DNA of 60,643 nucleotides from an uncultured Clostridia bacterium (GCA_947625485.1 CANQOP010000014.1:1-60643); one strand, 5' to 3'; positions 8,680-17,505 are shown, counted from the stretch's first letter. The notes: generated from the letters alone by a model not told the origin. Made by a program: numbers and translations.

Positions 8680-10932
8680 CTAATCTTGTACTACAGTTGA
8701 GCCGCCGAACTTGACAGAAATCACCGTTCCCTCGGGAACCTGCTTACCCGCAGGAATACTCTGAGTCTGAGAAACTGCTGAGGAGCTGGAGGTCACGCCC
8801 GAAATACTTACATTCAGTCCGTAGGACGACGCGAGCGAATTAACGGTGGATACCGAATAGCCGACTAAATCCGGGACTGTCACTGTGTTTGACGCGCTCT
8901 CCTCGTCGGTATAGAGCACAACGTTGCCTCCCTTAGGAATTTTAGCCGCCGCGTAAGGAATCTGAGAAACGACCTTTTTACCCTCACCCTTGACGGTAAC
9001 TGTAAAACCGTCCTGCTTTGCCTGAGCTTCAGCCTTATTTGCTGAAAGCCCTATGTACGAGCCTGCGACAGTATCTATGTACTGCTTCTCGCTCTCGGAG
9101 TACTCAGCCTGAATCTCGAGGTACGGAAGAACCTCGCTCATAATATTTACGAATACAGGAGCCGAAACAAGACTTCCGTAGTAGTTAGCGCCCTTAGGCG
9201 TATCGAAGAATACAAGGCAAGCAACCTGCGGGTCGTCGGCGGGAGCAAAACCGCAGAAAGAGGCGATATAGTCCTCCGAACCGTTTGTGGAGTGACCGAT
9301 TTTCTCGGATGTACCTGTCTTTCCGCCTACTCTGTAACCGGCGATATAGCCGTTGTTCACACCGCCCTGAGTGGTATTCCTCTCGAGATAGTCGCACATC
9401 TTAGCGGAAACTTCCTTTGAGATAACCTGACGTTTTACGGTAGTCTCAGTGTTTTTGACGACATTTCCGTCCGCGTCAACGATTTTCTGAACCACATAAG
9501 GCTGAACGACCTTGCCGCCGTTCGCAACGGCGGACGCCGCCGTAACCATCTGAATCGGCGTAATTGAGAAGCCCTGACCGAACGAGGAAACCGCGAGGTC
9601 TACCTCTCCCATATCGTGGTCAAACCAAATATCCTCTGATTCACCCGGGAGGTCGATACCCGTCGGTTTGGAGAAGCCGAAAGCGTTATAATAATTTTGG
9701 AACTTCTTTGTACCGACAAGATTGCCTATCTGGATAAACGCGGGGTTGCAGGAATTTGCAATAGCCTGAAAGAAATTCTGAGAGCCGTGACCGTTACGGT
9801 TATGGCAGTGAATATTTTCGCCGGGGAGCTTAACAACACCCGAACAGTAGAAGGAGGAATTATCGTTTACTTTTCCTTCATTAAGCGCCATTGACGCAGT
9901 ACACATCTTAAATACCGAGCCCGGATAGTAGGTGTCGGCGATAGCCTTGTTACGCCACATAGCTCCCAGAGCCGCGCTTTCGGCTTCCGCCCTGTCCTTC
10001 TTTGGCAGCTGGCGGATAGTATCAAGATCGGCTTCCGGCAAATCGTACGGATTATTAAGGTCATAACCGTCCGCTACTACCATAGCGAGTATCGCGCCCG
10101 TGTTTACGTTCATAATAATGCAAACACCGCGGTTGAGAACGTTGTTATTGACAAGTCCCTGTTTCATATATTTCTCGGCAATCGACTGAACAGTCTCGTC
10201 GATTGTGAGGGTTATGTCGTTTCCGTCCTTTGCGCCGACATTCTGCTCGTACTGGAACGGCATATCGGTCTGGTTGGCGTTTCGGGCTTTAATTATGCGT
10301 CCCGGCGTGCCCGTGAGATAATCGTTGTACTGATACTCTACTCCCTCAAGTCCCTGGTCGTCCGAGCCTGTAAAGCCGATTACGGCGGAGGCGAGGTCGT
10401 TATAGGGATAATAGCGGCGGAAGTCGTCAAAAAGCGCGATAACGTTTACTATCTTTTTGTATTTGTCGCTGTCTTTCAGCTTTTGCTGGAATTTGAGAAT
10501 TTTTTCCCGCTCGTCCGACTCAATTTTGCGCTTGATAACAATATAGAAAGAATTTTCCTTTGACTTCTTATACAAATCCTTGTAGTCGAGGTCAAGGATT
10601 TTCGCGAGGTTTTTGGAAACGTATTTTCTCTGAGCATTATTCTCGAAGTAGTGCGGCGCGAAAACCACCCTCCACACGGACGCGCTCTGCGCGAGTATCT
10701 TGCCCTTAGCGTCGTAAATCGTGCCGCGCTTAGCGTTCACGGTAGTATCGTAGAGCATCTGATCTACCGACTGCTCCTGAAGCTCTGCTCCCTGAACCAG
10801 TGTCAGGTGACCGAGGCGCACCATAACCGCTCCGAAGCCTATGACGAGAATGAGTATGATAAGTATAGTCGAACGAAAACGCAAAAGCTGCATAGCGCCT
10901 CGCTGAGTCCGTTTTTCGCGTGGTTTTGCCAT
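8680..10932 (-). CDS. Class B penicillin-binding protein with PASTA domains (FtsI/SpoVD type)
   Basis: Septal D,D-transpeptidase that cross-links peptidoglycan with FtsW. One N-terminal membrane anchor (about 19-40) is followed by the PBP dimerisation domain and the transpeptidase domain with SVFK (active Ser339), SCN (394-396) and KTGT (538-541). Two PASTA-like repeats follow (about 620-680 and 688-745), the second starting VTVPDLVGYS. Total 750 residues. ATG with GGGAGTAGGAG upstream. Both division PBPs (PBP2B) and sporulation SpoVD share this architecture, and gene order alone cannot tell them apart, so no symbol is given. Confidence 0.93.
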   Translation of the reverse strand: MAKPREKRTQRGAMQLLRFRSTILIILILVIGFGAVMVRLGHLTLVQGAELQEQSVDQMLYDTTVNAKRGTIYDAKGKILAQSASVWRVVFAPHYFENNAQRKYVSKNLAKILDLDYKDLYKKSKENSFYIVIKRKIESDEREKILKFQQKLKDSDKYKKIVNVIALFDDFRRYYPYNDLASAVIGFTGSDDQGLEGVEYQYNDYLTGTPGRIIKARNANQTDMPFQYEQNVGAKDGNDITLTIDETVQSIAEKYMKQGLVNNNVLNRGVCIIMNVNTGAILAMVVADGYDLNNPYDLPEADLDTIRQLPKKDRAEAESAALGAMWRNKAIADTYYPGSVFKMCTASMALNEGKVNDNSSFYCSGVVKLPGENIHCHNRNGHGSQNFFQAIANSCNPAFIQIGNLVGTKKFQNYYNAFGFSKPTGIDLPGESEDIWFDHDMGEVDLAVSSFGQGFSITPIQMVTAASAVANGGKVVQPYVVQKIVDADGNVVKNTETTVKRQVISKEVSAKMCDYLERNTTQGGVNNGYIAGYRVGGKTGTSEKIGHSTNGSEDYIASFCGFAPADDPQVACLVFFDTPKGANYYGSLVSAPVFVNIMSEVLPYLEIQAEYSESEKQYIDTVAGSYIGLSANKAEAQAKQDGFTVTVKGEGKKVVSQIPYAAAKIPKGGNVVLYTDEESASNTVTVPDLVGYSVSTVNSLASSYGLNVSISGVTSSSSAVSQTQSIPAGKQVPEGTVISVKFGGSTVVQD

Positions 10933-11067
10933 ACTCCTACTCCCTTTCGTAAATTTTCAAAAATAGCGCTTTCACGCCGTTTTTCACTCTTTGTACTGTT
11001 GCTTTTCAAAAGCAAGCCGTACTCAAAAAACAAATATTTTCAATTTCTTTAAATTACCTAAAATCAC

Positions 11068-11104
11068 GAATAAGAGTTAAGATTACACATCTCAACTCTT
11101 ATTC
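11068..11104. other. Large hairpin between ftsL and the PBP gene
   Basis: GAATAAGAGTT (11068-11078) pairs perfectly with 11094-11104, and inside it AGAT pairs with ATCT, giving 15 base pairs with one mismatch and a 5-base loop. There is no T-run on the minus (transcribed) side. It lies in a 208-bp gap of the division operon and may adjust mRNA stability or the FtsL:PBP ratio. Confidence 0.5.
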
Positions 11105-11140
11105 CATAACATAGTAAATGATATTAAATTAAATGCAATG

Positions 11141-11650
11141 TTATGACCAAAGTCCTGTTAATGCGTTTATAATTTTTTGGAAAAAGTTTTGGTTCGCATC
11201 TTCGGAGATTTCGGCCTTATCGCCCTCTGACAGAGAGACATACTCCTTCTGGGCATTTTCTGCCTTACTCATTCCCAGCTTGCCTTGAGCGTATTCCTCT
11301 ATCTGATTAGTAGAGAGCTTGGATTGAATAGCCATCTGCGACTGTGTATATGTACTTCTCGCGTTTTCAAGTTCTTCTTTAGTATTTATAATTTTCTGGT
11401 TAAGCTCAGTCAGCTGGACTTGTCCGATAATGATAACACTGACGATTACAGTAATCAGCGCGCCCGAAACAGCGCCTACAAACAAGCGAAAAGGGTTATG
11501 CTTTCTTCTGCGGATTTTTATTAAAGCGTCCTGAGGGATAGAGACGACTTTACTTTTATTCTGTTTTTGTTTTTCTTTCGGCAGCTCTTTAGCGGTGTTA
11601 TCTCTGAAAAAGTCGTGATTGTAAGCTGCGCTGTTATTTCCATATGCCAT
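11141..11650 (-). CDS. ftsL: FtsL-like division protein
   Basis: Small bitopic protein of the FtsQLB complex. Its 169 residues comprise a basic cytoplasmic segment (Lys/Arg-rich, about 1-52), one membrane span (about 53-75), and an extracytoplasmic coiled coil (about 78-125) with the conserved IEEYAQGKLGMSKAE segment, where a helical turn around the leucine-Gly-Met is typical of FtsL/DivIC. Sequence is poorly conserved in this family, so the call depends strongly on the position between rsmH and the PBP gene. ATG with TTAGAGGTAAT upstream. Confidence 0.85.
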   Translation of the reverse strand: MAYGNNSAAYNHDFFRDNTAKELPKEKQKQNKSKVVSIPQDALIKIRRRKHNPFRLFVGAVSGALITVIVSVIIIGQVQLTELNQKIINTKEELENARSTYTQSQMAIQSKLSTNQIEEYAQGKLGMSKAENAQKEYVSLSEGDKAEISEDANQNFFQKIINALTGLWS

Positions 11651-11909
11651 TTATATTACCTCTAAGGTTATTACCTTCAACGATTATTTATTTTACATCA
11701 TAAACGTTAGTATATATTTCTTTAATAACAAAATGTTACAAATTTTTAATTTTTCTTTATTTCTGTTACAGAATATTCTAATTTTCCTTATGGGAATTAT
11801 ACAGAATATTGTGTCAAAAATTTGAATTCCACACAATCTATTGTGGTTTTACAACTATTTACAAACCTGTTATATTTTACCTCAAATTGTAACAAATGTC
11901 TAGGGGTAT

Positions 11910-12845
11910 TTAAGATTTTTCAATAATTTTTTCGCAAATTCTTAGTTTTGCACTTCTTGAGCGCGGATTTTCGTCTAATTCTAGTGAATTTGCTACAATA
12001 GGTTTGCGGGTTATTGACATAGCCTGCGGTTTTTTGCCGCATACGCACACGGGAAAATCAGGCGGACAGGTACAGCCCTCGCACCATTTTGCGATAGTTT
12101 GCTTAACGATTCTGTCCTCTAAAGAATGAAAAGTGATTACGGCGAGCCTTCCTCCGCCGCACAAAAGGCTGAAAGCGTCCTCAAGTCCCGCCTTGAGAGC
12201 GTCAAGCTCGTGGTTTACCTCAATTCTGAGCGCCTGAAATGTTTTGCGGGCAGGGTGTCCGCTGCGCCTCACGCGCTCGGGAACGGAATTCCTGATTATC
12301 TCGGCGAGTTCAAAGGTCGTTTTAATCGGAGCTTCTTCCCTTTTCTTTACTATAGCTCTTGAAATCGAGTCGGCAAACTTCTCCTCTCCGTATGTGAATA
12401 TAATCCGCGAAAGCTCTTTCTGCGAAAGGGTGTTCACCAAATCCCGGGCGCTTGTCCCCGACTGAGACATACGCATATCGAGCGGAGCGTCCTCGTGAAA
12501 GGAAAAGCCGCGTTCGGCGGTATCGATCTGATGGGAGGATACTCCTATATCGAGCAGCACACCGTTTACCTGGTAAATACCTCTCTGCCTTAAAAGCGAC
12601 TTCATATCAGAAAAGTTGCCTTTTATAATAATTGAATTGGGTTCGTTCTTAAATCTCTGCTTAATGGCACAGACAGCGTCCGGATCTTGGTCAATGGAAA
12701 TAAGCTTTCCGTCTCTGAGCTTTTCGAGAATAGCAGCGGAATGACCGCCTCCGCCTGCGGTACCGTCAACATAAATTCCGTTAGGGTTGATATTAAGCCC
12801 TTCAATCGCCTCGTTAAGCAGTACGGGAATATGCGAAAATTCCAT
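11910..12845 (-). CDS. rsmH: 16S rRNA m4C1402 methyltransferase RsmH
   Basis: SAM-dependent enzyme (formerly MraW) that N4-methylates C1402 of 16S rRNA in the decoding centre. The opening HIPVLLNEAIEGL is typical of the family, followed by the SAM site DGTAGGGGHS and the LLDIGVSSHQID motif; the C-terminal SARLRICEK-like end (SAKLRICEK) is present. The ATG at 12845 is chosen because AGAGG lies 5 bases upstream; the GTG at 12851 overlaps that site. 311 residues. It starts 9 bp after the mraZ stop codon, so the two are probably translationally coupled. Confidence 0.96.
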   Translation of the reverse strand: MEFSHIPVLLNEAIEGLNINPNGIYVDGTAGGGGHSAAILEKLRDGKLISIDQDPDAVCAIKQRFKNEPNSIIIKGNFSDMKSLLRQRGIYQVNGVLLDIGVSSHQIDTAERGFSFHEDAPLDMRMSQSGTSARDLVNTLSQKELSRIIFTYGEEKFADSISRAIVKKREEAPIKTTFELAEIIRNSVPERVRRSGHPARKTFQALRIEVNHELDALKAGLEDAFSLLCGGGRLAVITFHSLEDRIVKQTIAKWCEGCTCPPDFPVCVCGKKPQAMSITRKPIVANSLELDENPRSRSAKLRICEKIIEKS

Positions 12846-12854
12846 ACCCACCTC

Positions 12855-13274
12855 TTACATTTTTAACAAATTGAGAGCTTCCGTAAGGTTCGGCTTATTT
12901 TTGAGCTTAAACTGAGCAAGCTTGTCCTCGTCCCATATCTCGAGCCTGTTATCCATACCGACCACGGAGACGTTTTTGTCGAGTCCCGCCTCTTCACGGA
13001 GCGTCTGAGGGATAGGGATACGGCCCTGAGAGTTAGGCGAAACCTCTACCGCTGTTGAGATAACGGCGTATTGCAGAGCAAGAGCGAGCTGCGCCGGCAG
13101 CGCCTTGATGTTCTCGCGGAGCTTTTCAAACTCCTCGGCGGAGAGCACCTGAACGCAGTCGTAAAAACCCTTTGTAACGTAAAACGTCTCGCCGAGCTGA
13201 GCGCGAAATCTGGCGGGCAGGACAATACGACCCTTCGCGTCGATAGTATGAGACGAAGTACCTGTAAATAACAA
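12855..13274 (-). CDS. mraZ: Transcriptional regulator MraZ
   Basis: AbrB/SpoVT-fold DNA-binding protein that represses its own division cluster. The two tandem MraZ repeats are visible: SSHTIDAKGRIVLPARFR near residues 7-24 and NSQGRIPIPQTLREEAGL in the second half. A TTG start at 13274 is chosen: AAGGAGG lies 8 bases upstream and the resulting MLFTGTSSHTIDAKGR matches the usual N-terminus. A longer reading from a GTG at 13301 would run through the ribosome site. 139 residues, normal for the family (about 140-150). First gene of the operon, with its operator just upstream. Confidence 0.93.
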   Translation of the reverse strand: MLFTGTSSHTIDAKGRIVLPARFRAQLGETFYVTKGFYDCVQVLSAEEFEKLRENIKALPAQLALALQYAVISTAVEVSPNSQGRIPIPQTLREEAGLDKNVSVVGMDNRLEIWDEDKLAQFKLKNKPNLTEALNLLKM

Positions 13275-13330
13275 TCCTGCCACCTCCTTGAAACAATACA
13301 CCTATTTTGCCATAAAAGCAATAACTATAG

Positions 13331-13393
13331 CCACTTTGTGACACCTAATGCCACCTTTGTAACCATTATACTCTATCAATCACTAAATTGCAA
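13331..13393 (-). promoter_or_regulatory. Division-cluster promoter with MraZ operator (three 10-bp repeats)
   Basis: Reading the minus strand: -35 TTGCAA (13388-13393), 17-base spacer, -10 TATAAT (13365-13370), then three GTGG-type repeats at exact 10-base steps: AAGGTGG (13351-13357), TAGGTGT (13341-13347), AAAGTGG (13331-13337). Tandem GTGG-type repeats at 10-bp period are the known MraZ box. Here they lie downstream of the -10, about 60 bp before the mraZ start, so bound MraZ should block initiation or clearance. Confidence 0.88.
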
Positions 13394-13543
13394 GGAAAAA
13401 GTAACAGCAATTTAACCAAACATTACAATACGTTTTGCAGTATTTTATACAAAAAACAACATTGTTCGACCGTTTCGGAAAATGCAGGAGACAAATTTTC
13501 TTTTTTAATACATTCGATATTAACTTGAACGTCTTTTTTAGAG

Positions 13544-13580
13544 CAAAAAAATAACCCTACCGACTTTGATCGGGAGGGTT
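13544..13580 (-). terminator. Terminator after the coiled-coil gene
   Basis: Arms 13553-13563 and 13570-13580 pair with one mismatch (ACCCT...AGGGT core). The A-run at 13545-13551 gives a T-run on the minus strand. It separates the coaD-side operon from the mraZ promoter. The remainder of the 335-bp gap (13275-13609) contains only the promoter/operator and AT-rich sequence. Confidence 0.75.
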
Positions 13581-13609
13581 TTGGTTTAGTATAATATTTT
13601 AAGCAGAAT

Positions 13610-14071
13610 TTATTTCATCGCGTTTCTGAATTCCTGTCTTGTGTGCTTAATTTCCTTGGCGTAAGACGAGATTGTCTCGTCAGCGCGCTCCATAATGTTA
13701 GCCACATATGAATTTGCAGCCTTATGCATATCATCGGATTTCTTCTTTGCAGCCGCGATAATCTCCTTAGCCTGAGCCTGAGCAGCTTTTACAATCTCGT
13801 TCTCGCTAAGCATAACCTTGCGTCTTGCCTCAGCCTGACGGATAACTTCTTCTTCCTTGCGCTTAGCCTCTGCAAGAATATCGTCGCGGTCGGACACAAT
13901 GCCCTTAGCCTGGCGAATCTCCTTGGGAAGATTTTCCTCAATCTCATCGAGAATTTCAAAAATTCTCTCGCCCGAAAGAAGAACCTTCTTGTCCTTGCTT
14001 AGAGGTACAGCCTTAGCGTTGTTGACCATATCCTGTAATTCCAAAATTAAATCGTCAATTCTCTGTTCCAT
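13610..14071 (-). CDS. Coiled-coil protein, ATP-synthase-b/DivIVA-like
   Basis: A 153-residue, highly charged helical protein. The central part (about 60-140) is an Ala/Glu/Lys/Arg-rich coiled coil resembling subunit b/H stalks (AEAKRKEEEVIRQAEARRK), with no membrane segment or signal peptide. Uncharacterised proteins of this kind often lie beside coaD in clostridia; their function is not known to me. The ATG at 14071 is chosen, with GGAG 8 bases upstream; a GTG at 14080 overlaps that site. It begins 20 bp after coaD ends and has its own terminator behind, so coaD and this gene are co-transcribed. Confidence 0.75.
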   Translation of the reverse strand: MEQRIDDLILELQDMVNNAKAVPLSKDKKVLLSGERIFEILDEIEENLPKEIRQAKGIVSDRDDILAEAKRKEEEVIRQAEARRKVMLSENEIVKAAQAQAKEIIAAAKKKSDDMHKAANSYVANIMERADETISSYAKEIKHTRQEFRNAMK

Positions 14072-14091
14072 TTTTCCCACTCCATTATCAG

Positions 14092-14580
14092 TTATAGTAT
14101 TTGTTTTAAACGTGCTAAAATTTTATCATGCACACACTCGGGCACAAACGAGCTTATATCCCCGCCGAGAGACGCGACCTGCTTAACCATACTGGAGCTG
14201 AAATACATAAACTCCGATTGACTGGTAAGGAACACTGTCTCCAGGTCAGGATTTAGCTTTTTGTTGGTGAGCGCCTGCTGAAATTCGTACTCAAAGTCTG
14301 AGACCGCTCTCAGTCCCTTTACGATTGAGGTAACTCCCTGACTTCTCGCATAGTCCGCGAGAAGTCCGTCAAAGCCGACTATTTCGACGTTGTCGATACC
14401 TTTAAGCGATTCCTCGAGCAAAGCAATCCTCTCCTCGGTTGAGAAGCTCGGATTTTTTGCAGGGTTATTGAGAACCCCGACGATAACGTGGTCAAACATT
14501 CTCGCCGCTCGGGTAATTATATCGACGTGACCGAGCGTTACAGGGTCAAAACTACCCGGACAGATAACCTTTGTTTCCAT
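14092..14580 (-). CDS. coaD: Phosphopantetheine adenylyltransferase CoaD
   Basis: Adenylates 4'-phosphopantetheine to dephospho-CoA, the fourth step of coenzyme A synthesis. The N-terminal CPGSFDPVTLGHVDII holds the nucleotidyltransferase (T/H)xGH motif. Later the SSSMVKQVAS segment matches the conserved (S/T)SSxVRExA motif that binds nucleotide phosphates. 162 residues, exactly typical. ATG with TAGGAAG upstream. It lies 11 bp after rsmD, a frequent pairing in Firmicutes. Confidence 0.97.
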   Translation of the reverse strand: METKVICPGSFDPVTLGHVDIITRAARMFDHVIVGVLNNPAKNPSFSTEERIALLEESLKGIDNVEIVGFDGLLADYARSQGVTSIVKGLRAVSDFEYEFQQALTNKKLNPDLETVFLTSQSEFMYFSSSMVKQVASLGGDISSFVPECVHDKILARLKQIL

Positions 14581-14591
14581 TAAGCAACTTC

Positions 14592-15137
14592 CTAAACATA
14601 TTCCTTGTGTCGGTACATAGATACTTTTATTTTACCATAGTGTTTCTGTCTGTCAAGCACAAATTCGCCATATTTTTCAAAAATTTCTTCATTTTCTGCA
14701 TTTTCTGCAATTATTATGCCTGTTTTTTTTACAATTTCGCTCACTTTAGGCAAAGCTTTCTGCAAAAGTCCCGTTTTATAAGGAGGATCGAGAAACACAA
14801 TATCGAACGGCTCGGAAATCATTTCGAGATAGCCGATACTGTCGGTATGGATAACTTTGGCACGGCTGTAAAATCCGACATTGTTTAAATTTTGGCGTAC
14901 TATATCAACAGATTTTCTTGAAGCGTCGACAAAGGTCGCGGATTTTGCTCCGCGGCTGAGCGCCTCGATACCCATTTGTCCGGAACCGGCAAAAAGGTCG
15001 AGAAAAGTTCTTCCCTCTATTTCAAACTGTATGGCTGAGAAAATCGCCTCTTTGACCTTTGACGTGGTCGGGCGGACGTCCTCACCCTCGAGGGTTATGA
15101 GCTTTCTTCCTCTCGCCTCTCCTGTTATTACTCGCAT
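14592..15137 (-). CDS. rsmD: 16S rRNA m2G966 methyltransferase RsmD
   Basis: SAM-dependent N2-methyltransferase acting on G966 of 16S rRNA. The family start MRVITGEARGRKL, the RPTTSKVKEAIFS segment, the SAM site DLFAGSGQMGIEALSRGA and the catalytic DPPY motif (FLDPPYKTG) are all present in order. 181 residues, as expected. ATG with AAGGAG upstream. Gene order uvrC-rsmD-coaD-coiled-coil protein on the minus strand suggests one operon, though the 57-bp gap after uvrC could hold a separate promoter. Confidence 0.96.
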   Translation of the reverse strand: MRVITGEARGRKLITLEGEDVRPTTSKVKEAIFSAIQFEIEGRTFLDLFAGSGQMGIEALSRGAKSATFVDASRKSVDIVRQNLNNVGFYSRAKVIHTDSIGYLEMISEPFDIVFLDPPYKTGLLQKALPKVSEIVKKTGIIIAENAENEEIFEKYGEFVLDRQKHYGKIKVSMYRHKEYV

Positions 15138-15194
15138 ATTTTGCTCCTTTTATCATTTATCGTAGAAATGTAGTAATATAGTAATAATTAAAAA

Positions 15195-17024
15195 TTACTC
15201 TCCGTCGTGAAAGTAATTATAAACACTGACTGCCGCGTCGTGATTCATTTTGGGGCACAGCTCCAGCTCCTCGAGGTCGGCGTTGCGGATATTGGTTATG
15301 GTACGGAATTGCTTTAAAAGCGCCTTCGCGCGGACAGTTCCTATCCCTTTAATATCTGTAAGAGAGCTTTTAAACGTGGTGTTCTTTCTGCGCTGGTGGT
15401 GGTAGCCGATAGCAAAGCGGTGAACCTCGTCCTGCATTTTGCTTATGAAAGTAAAGACTGCGCGGCGGGAGTTTATCGAGATTTCGCCTCCTGAGCCTGT
15501 TATGGCTCGCGTGCGGTGACTCCCGTCCTTAACCATACCAAAAACCGGCACATCAAGGTTGTGCTTTTTCAAAACCGGCATTACAGCCGAGACCTGTCCC
15601 TGTCCGCCGTCGAGCAGAATAAGGTCGGGCAGTCTGCCGAAGCCCTCTCCCGTATCCTTTAATTTCTCGTACTCCGTAAAACGGCGGTCGAGCACCTCCG
15701 CCATTGACGCGTAATCGTCCTGACCCTCAAAGGACTTTATTTTAAACTTTCGGTAAGCCGATTTGAGCGGCTTTCCGTTTTCGTATACTATCATACCTGC
15801 GACATTCTCCGTGCCCGCAAGATTGGAGTTGTCGTAGGACTCGATATACTCGGGAATTTTAGAAAGTCCCAAAATTTCACGCAGCTCCTCTAAAACCGAA
15901 TACTCGCGCGAGGTTCTGCCCTTTATCTGAGCAAGCACCTCGGAGGCGTTCTTACGGCACATCTGCACGAGCCGATATTGCTCTCCGCGCTGCGGGCAGG
16001 TTAGATAAACGCGGTTGCCGCGCTTTTGTGAGAGCCACTTTTCGACGACCTCTCTGTCCTCGGGCATACGGTCTAGTGTGATATTTTTCGGAATATCCCG
16101 CATAGAATAAAAGCTCGTTATAAACTGCGAAAGCTCGTTTTCTCCGTCCAAAGGATTGTTAATGACAAAATTTTCGTGGTCCGAAAGTCTTCCGCCGACA
16201 AATTTAAATACCTGAAAACAGCCGCGCTCGCCGTCGGTAAAATATGCTATTACATCTTGGTCGGGGACGTTTACGGAAACGACCTTTTGCTTATCCGCCA
16301 TTTTCTTAATCGCGCTGATTTTGTCGCGTATTTTCGCCGCACGCTCAAAATCAAGCGCCTCGGAGGCGGTCTCCATCTCCTCGGTAAGCTGTTTTATCGA
16401 CTCGCTGCTGCCGCCCTTCAGAAACCTGAGCGCCTGCTCTACATTCTCGTTATATTCCTTAAAGCTTACCTTTCCCGTACAGGGAGCGAGGCACTGCTTT
16501 ATATGGTAGTTGAGACACGGTCGCTCCTTTCCGAAGCAATCGGGAAATTTTCGGGTGCAATCGGGCAGCTTAAAGGCTCTGTTCGCCTGCTCTACCGACT
16601 GCTTTACGTAAAAACCCGTCATATACGGTCCGATATATGTCGCACCGTCGTCCTTTTTCTGAAGTTCGTAGGTTATCCGCCGCCACTTTTCGTCGGAAAC
16701 GCGGATATAGCTGTAGCCCTTATCGTCCTTTAAAAGAATATTGTATTTAGGCGAGTGCTGCTTTATAAGACTGCACTCGAGCACAAGCGCCTCAAACTCG
16801 CTGTCGCATATTATATACTCGAAGTAATCGACATTCTCAACCATTCGGCGCACCTTTTCGCTGTGGTTGTTCTGCGAGCCGAAATACTGTGATACGCGGT
16901 TTTTGAGCGCCTTCGCCTTGCCTATATATATTATTTTTTTGCTTTTATTGTGCATTATATACACGCCCGGAGATTCAGGCAAAGCCATCGCTCTGCGGCG
17001 CAGTTCCTTAATTTTAGGATTCAT
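15195..17024 (-). CDS. uvrC: Excinuclease ABC subunit C (UvrC)
   Basis: Endonuclease of nucleotide-excision repair that makes both incisions around a lesion bound by UvrB. The 609 residues show the GIY-YIG domain (PGVYIMHNKSKKIIYIGKA near 19-37), a UvrB-binding UVR segment (ALDFERAAKIRDKISAIKKM near 213-232), the C-terminal RNase H-like nuclease (LPDLILLDGGQGQVSA, with the catalytic Asp) and a final helix-hairpin-helix (SLTDIKGIGTVRAKALLKQF). ATG start with only a distant AGG upstream. No LexA-type box was noticed in front of it. Confidence 0.97.
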   Translation of the reverse strand: MNPKIKELRRRAMALPESPGVYIMHNKSKKIIYIGKAKALKNRVSQYFGSQNNHSEKVRRMVENVDYFEYIICDSEFEALVLECSLIKQHSPKYNILLKDDKGYSYIRVSDEKWRRITYELQKKDDGATYIGPYMTGFYVKQSVEQANRAFKLPDCTRKFPDCFGKERPCLNYHIKQCLAPCTGKVSFKEYNENVEQALRFLKGGSSESIKQLTEEMETASEALDFERAAKIRDKISAIKKMADKQKVVSVNVPDQDVIAYFTDGERGCFQVFKFVGGRLSDHENFVINNPLDGENELSQFITSFYSMRDIPKNITLDRMPEDREVVEKWLSQKRGNRVYLTCPQRGEQYRLVQMCRKNASEVLAQIKGRTSREYSVLEELREILGLSKIPEYIESYDNSNLAGTENVAGMIVYENGKPLKSAYRKFKIKSFEGQDDYASMAEVLDRRFTEYEKLKDTGEGFGRLPDLILLDGGQGQVSAVMPVLKKHNLDVPVFGMVKDGSHRTRAITGSGGEISINSRRAVFTFISKMQDEVHRFAIGYHHQRRKNTTFKSSLTDIKGIGTVRAKALLKQFRTITNIRNADLEELELCPKMNHDAAVSVYNYFHDGE

Positions 17025-17201
17025 ACAAATTAATATAACCTATAATAATAAAAAAAGACGGTATTAAGCTATTACGAAAATAAATTTTAATAAATTACAA
17101 AATTCAGTGGTAAGTTCACTTTTTGTTGCCTCACGCGTGCGTACATTAAGAGCTTGCGGAGGACAAAATCTGTTATACAGAAAACTGTTTTTATAAAACA
17201 A

Positions 17202-17226
17202 AACGGGCGGATATGCTCCGCCCGTT
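17202..17226 (-). terminator. Terminator of the HPr gene
   Basis: Perfect 10-bp stem AACGGGCGGA/TCCGCCCGTT (17202-17211, 17217-17226) just after the HPr stop codon; the minus strand continues with TTTTG and a T-rich stretch. The surrounding gap 17025-17201 shows no gene. Confidence 0.85.
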
Positions 17227-17241
17227 AAATTTTCAAGTAAA

Positions 17242-17505
17242 TCAGTCGGCAAATCCGGACTCCACGAGAGCAACGAGACCGTCAACAGCCCCTTCCTCGT
17301 CCGAGCCGTCAGCAAGAATCTTTATTGTAGTTCCGCCAATGATTCCGAGCGAAAGCACGCCAAGGAGACTCTTTGCGTTCACGCGTCTTTCTTCTTTTTC
17401 TACCCAAATTGTAGCTTTATACTCGTTAGCTTTCTGAATGAAAAATGTTGCAGGGCGTGCATGCAAGCCAGCCTTGTTCTTAACGAGAACTTCCTTAACG
17501 TACAT
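17242..17505 (-). CDS. ptsH: HPr phosphocarrier protein
   Basis: Small cytosolic phosphocarrier of the sugar phosphotransferase system. The 87 residues include the active His15 in NKAGLHARPA, phosphorylated by enzyme I, and Ser46 in NAKSLLGVLS, the site used by HPr kinase in Firmicutes for CcpA-dependent catabolite control. Both residues are intact, so this is a true HPr and not Crh (which lacks His15). ATG with GAGAGG upstream. Monocistronic: own sigma-A promoter and own terminator. Enzyme I is not adjacent. Confidence 0.95.
   Translation of the reverse strand: MYVKEVLVKNKAGLHARPATFFIQKANEYKATIWVEKEERRVNAKSLLGVLSLGIIGGTTIKILADGSDEEGAVDGLVALVESGFAD

Noticed and set aside
13275..13301. GTG start at 13301 for mraZ
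   Set aside because: The extra codons translate the AAGGAGG ribosome site itself; the TTG at 13274 gives the family N-terminus.
13275..13609. Hidden small RNA between mraZ and the coiled-coil gene
   Set aside because: The gap is accounted for by the promoter, MraZ box and one terminator; no additional promoter-terminator pair was found.
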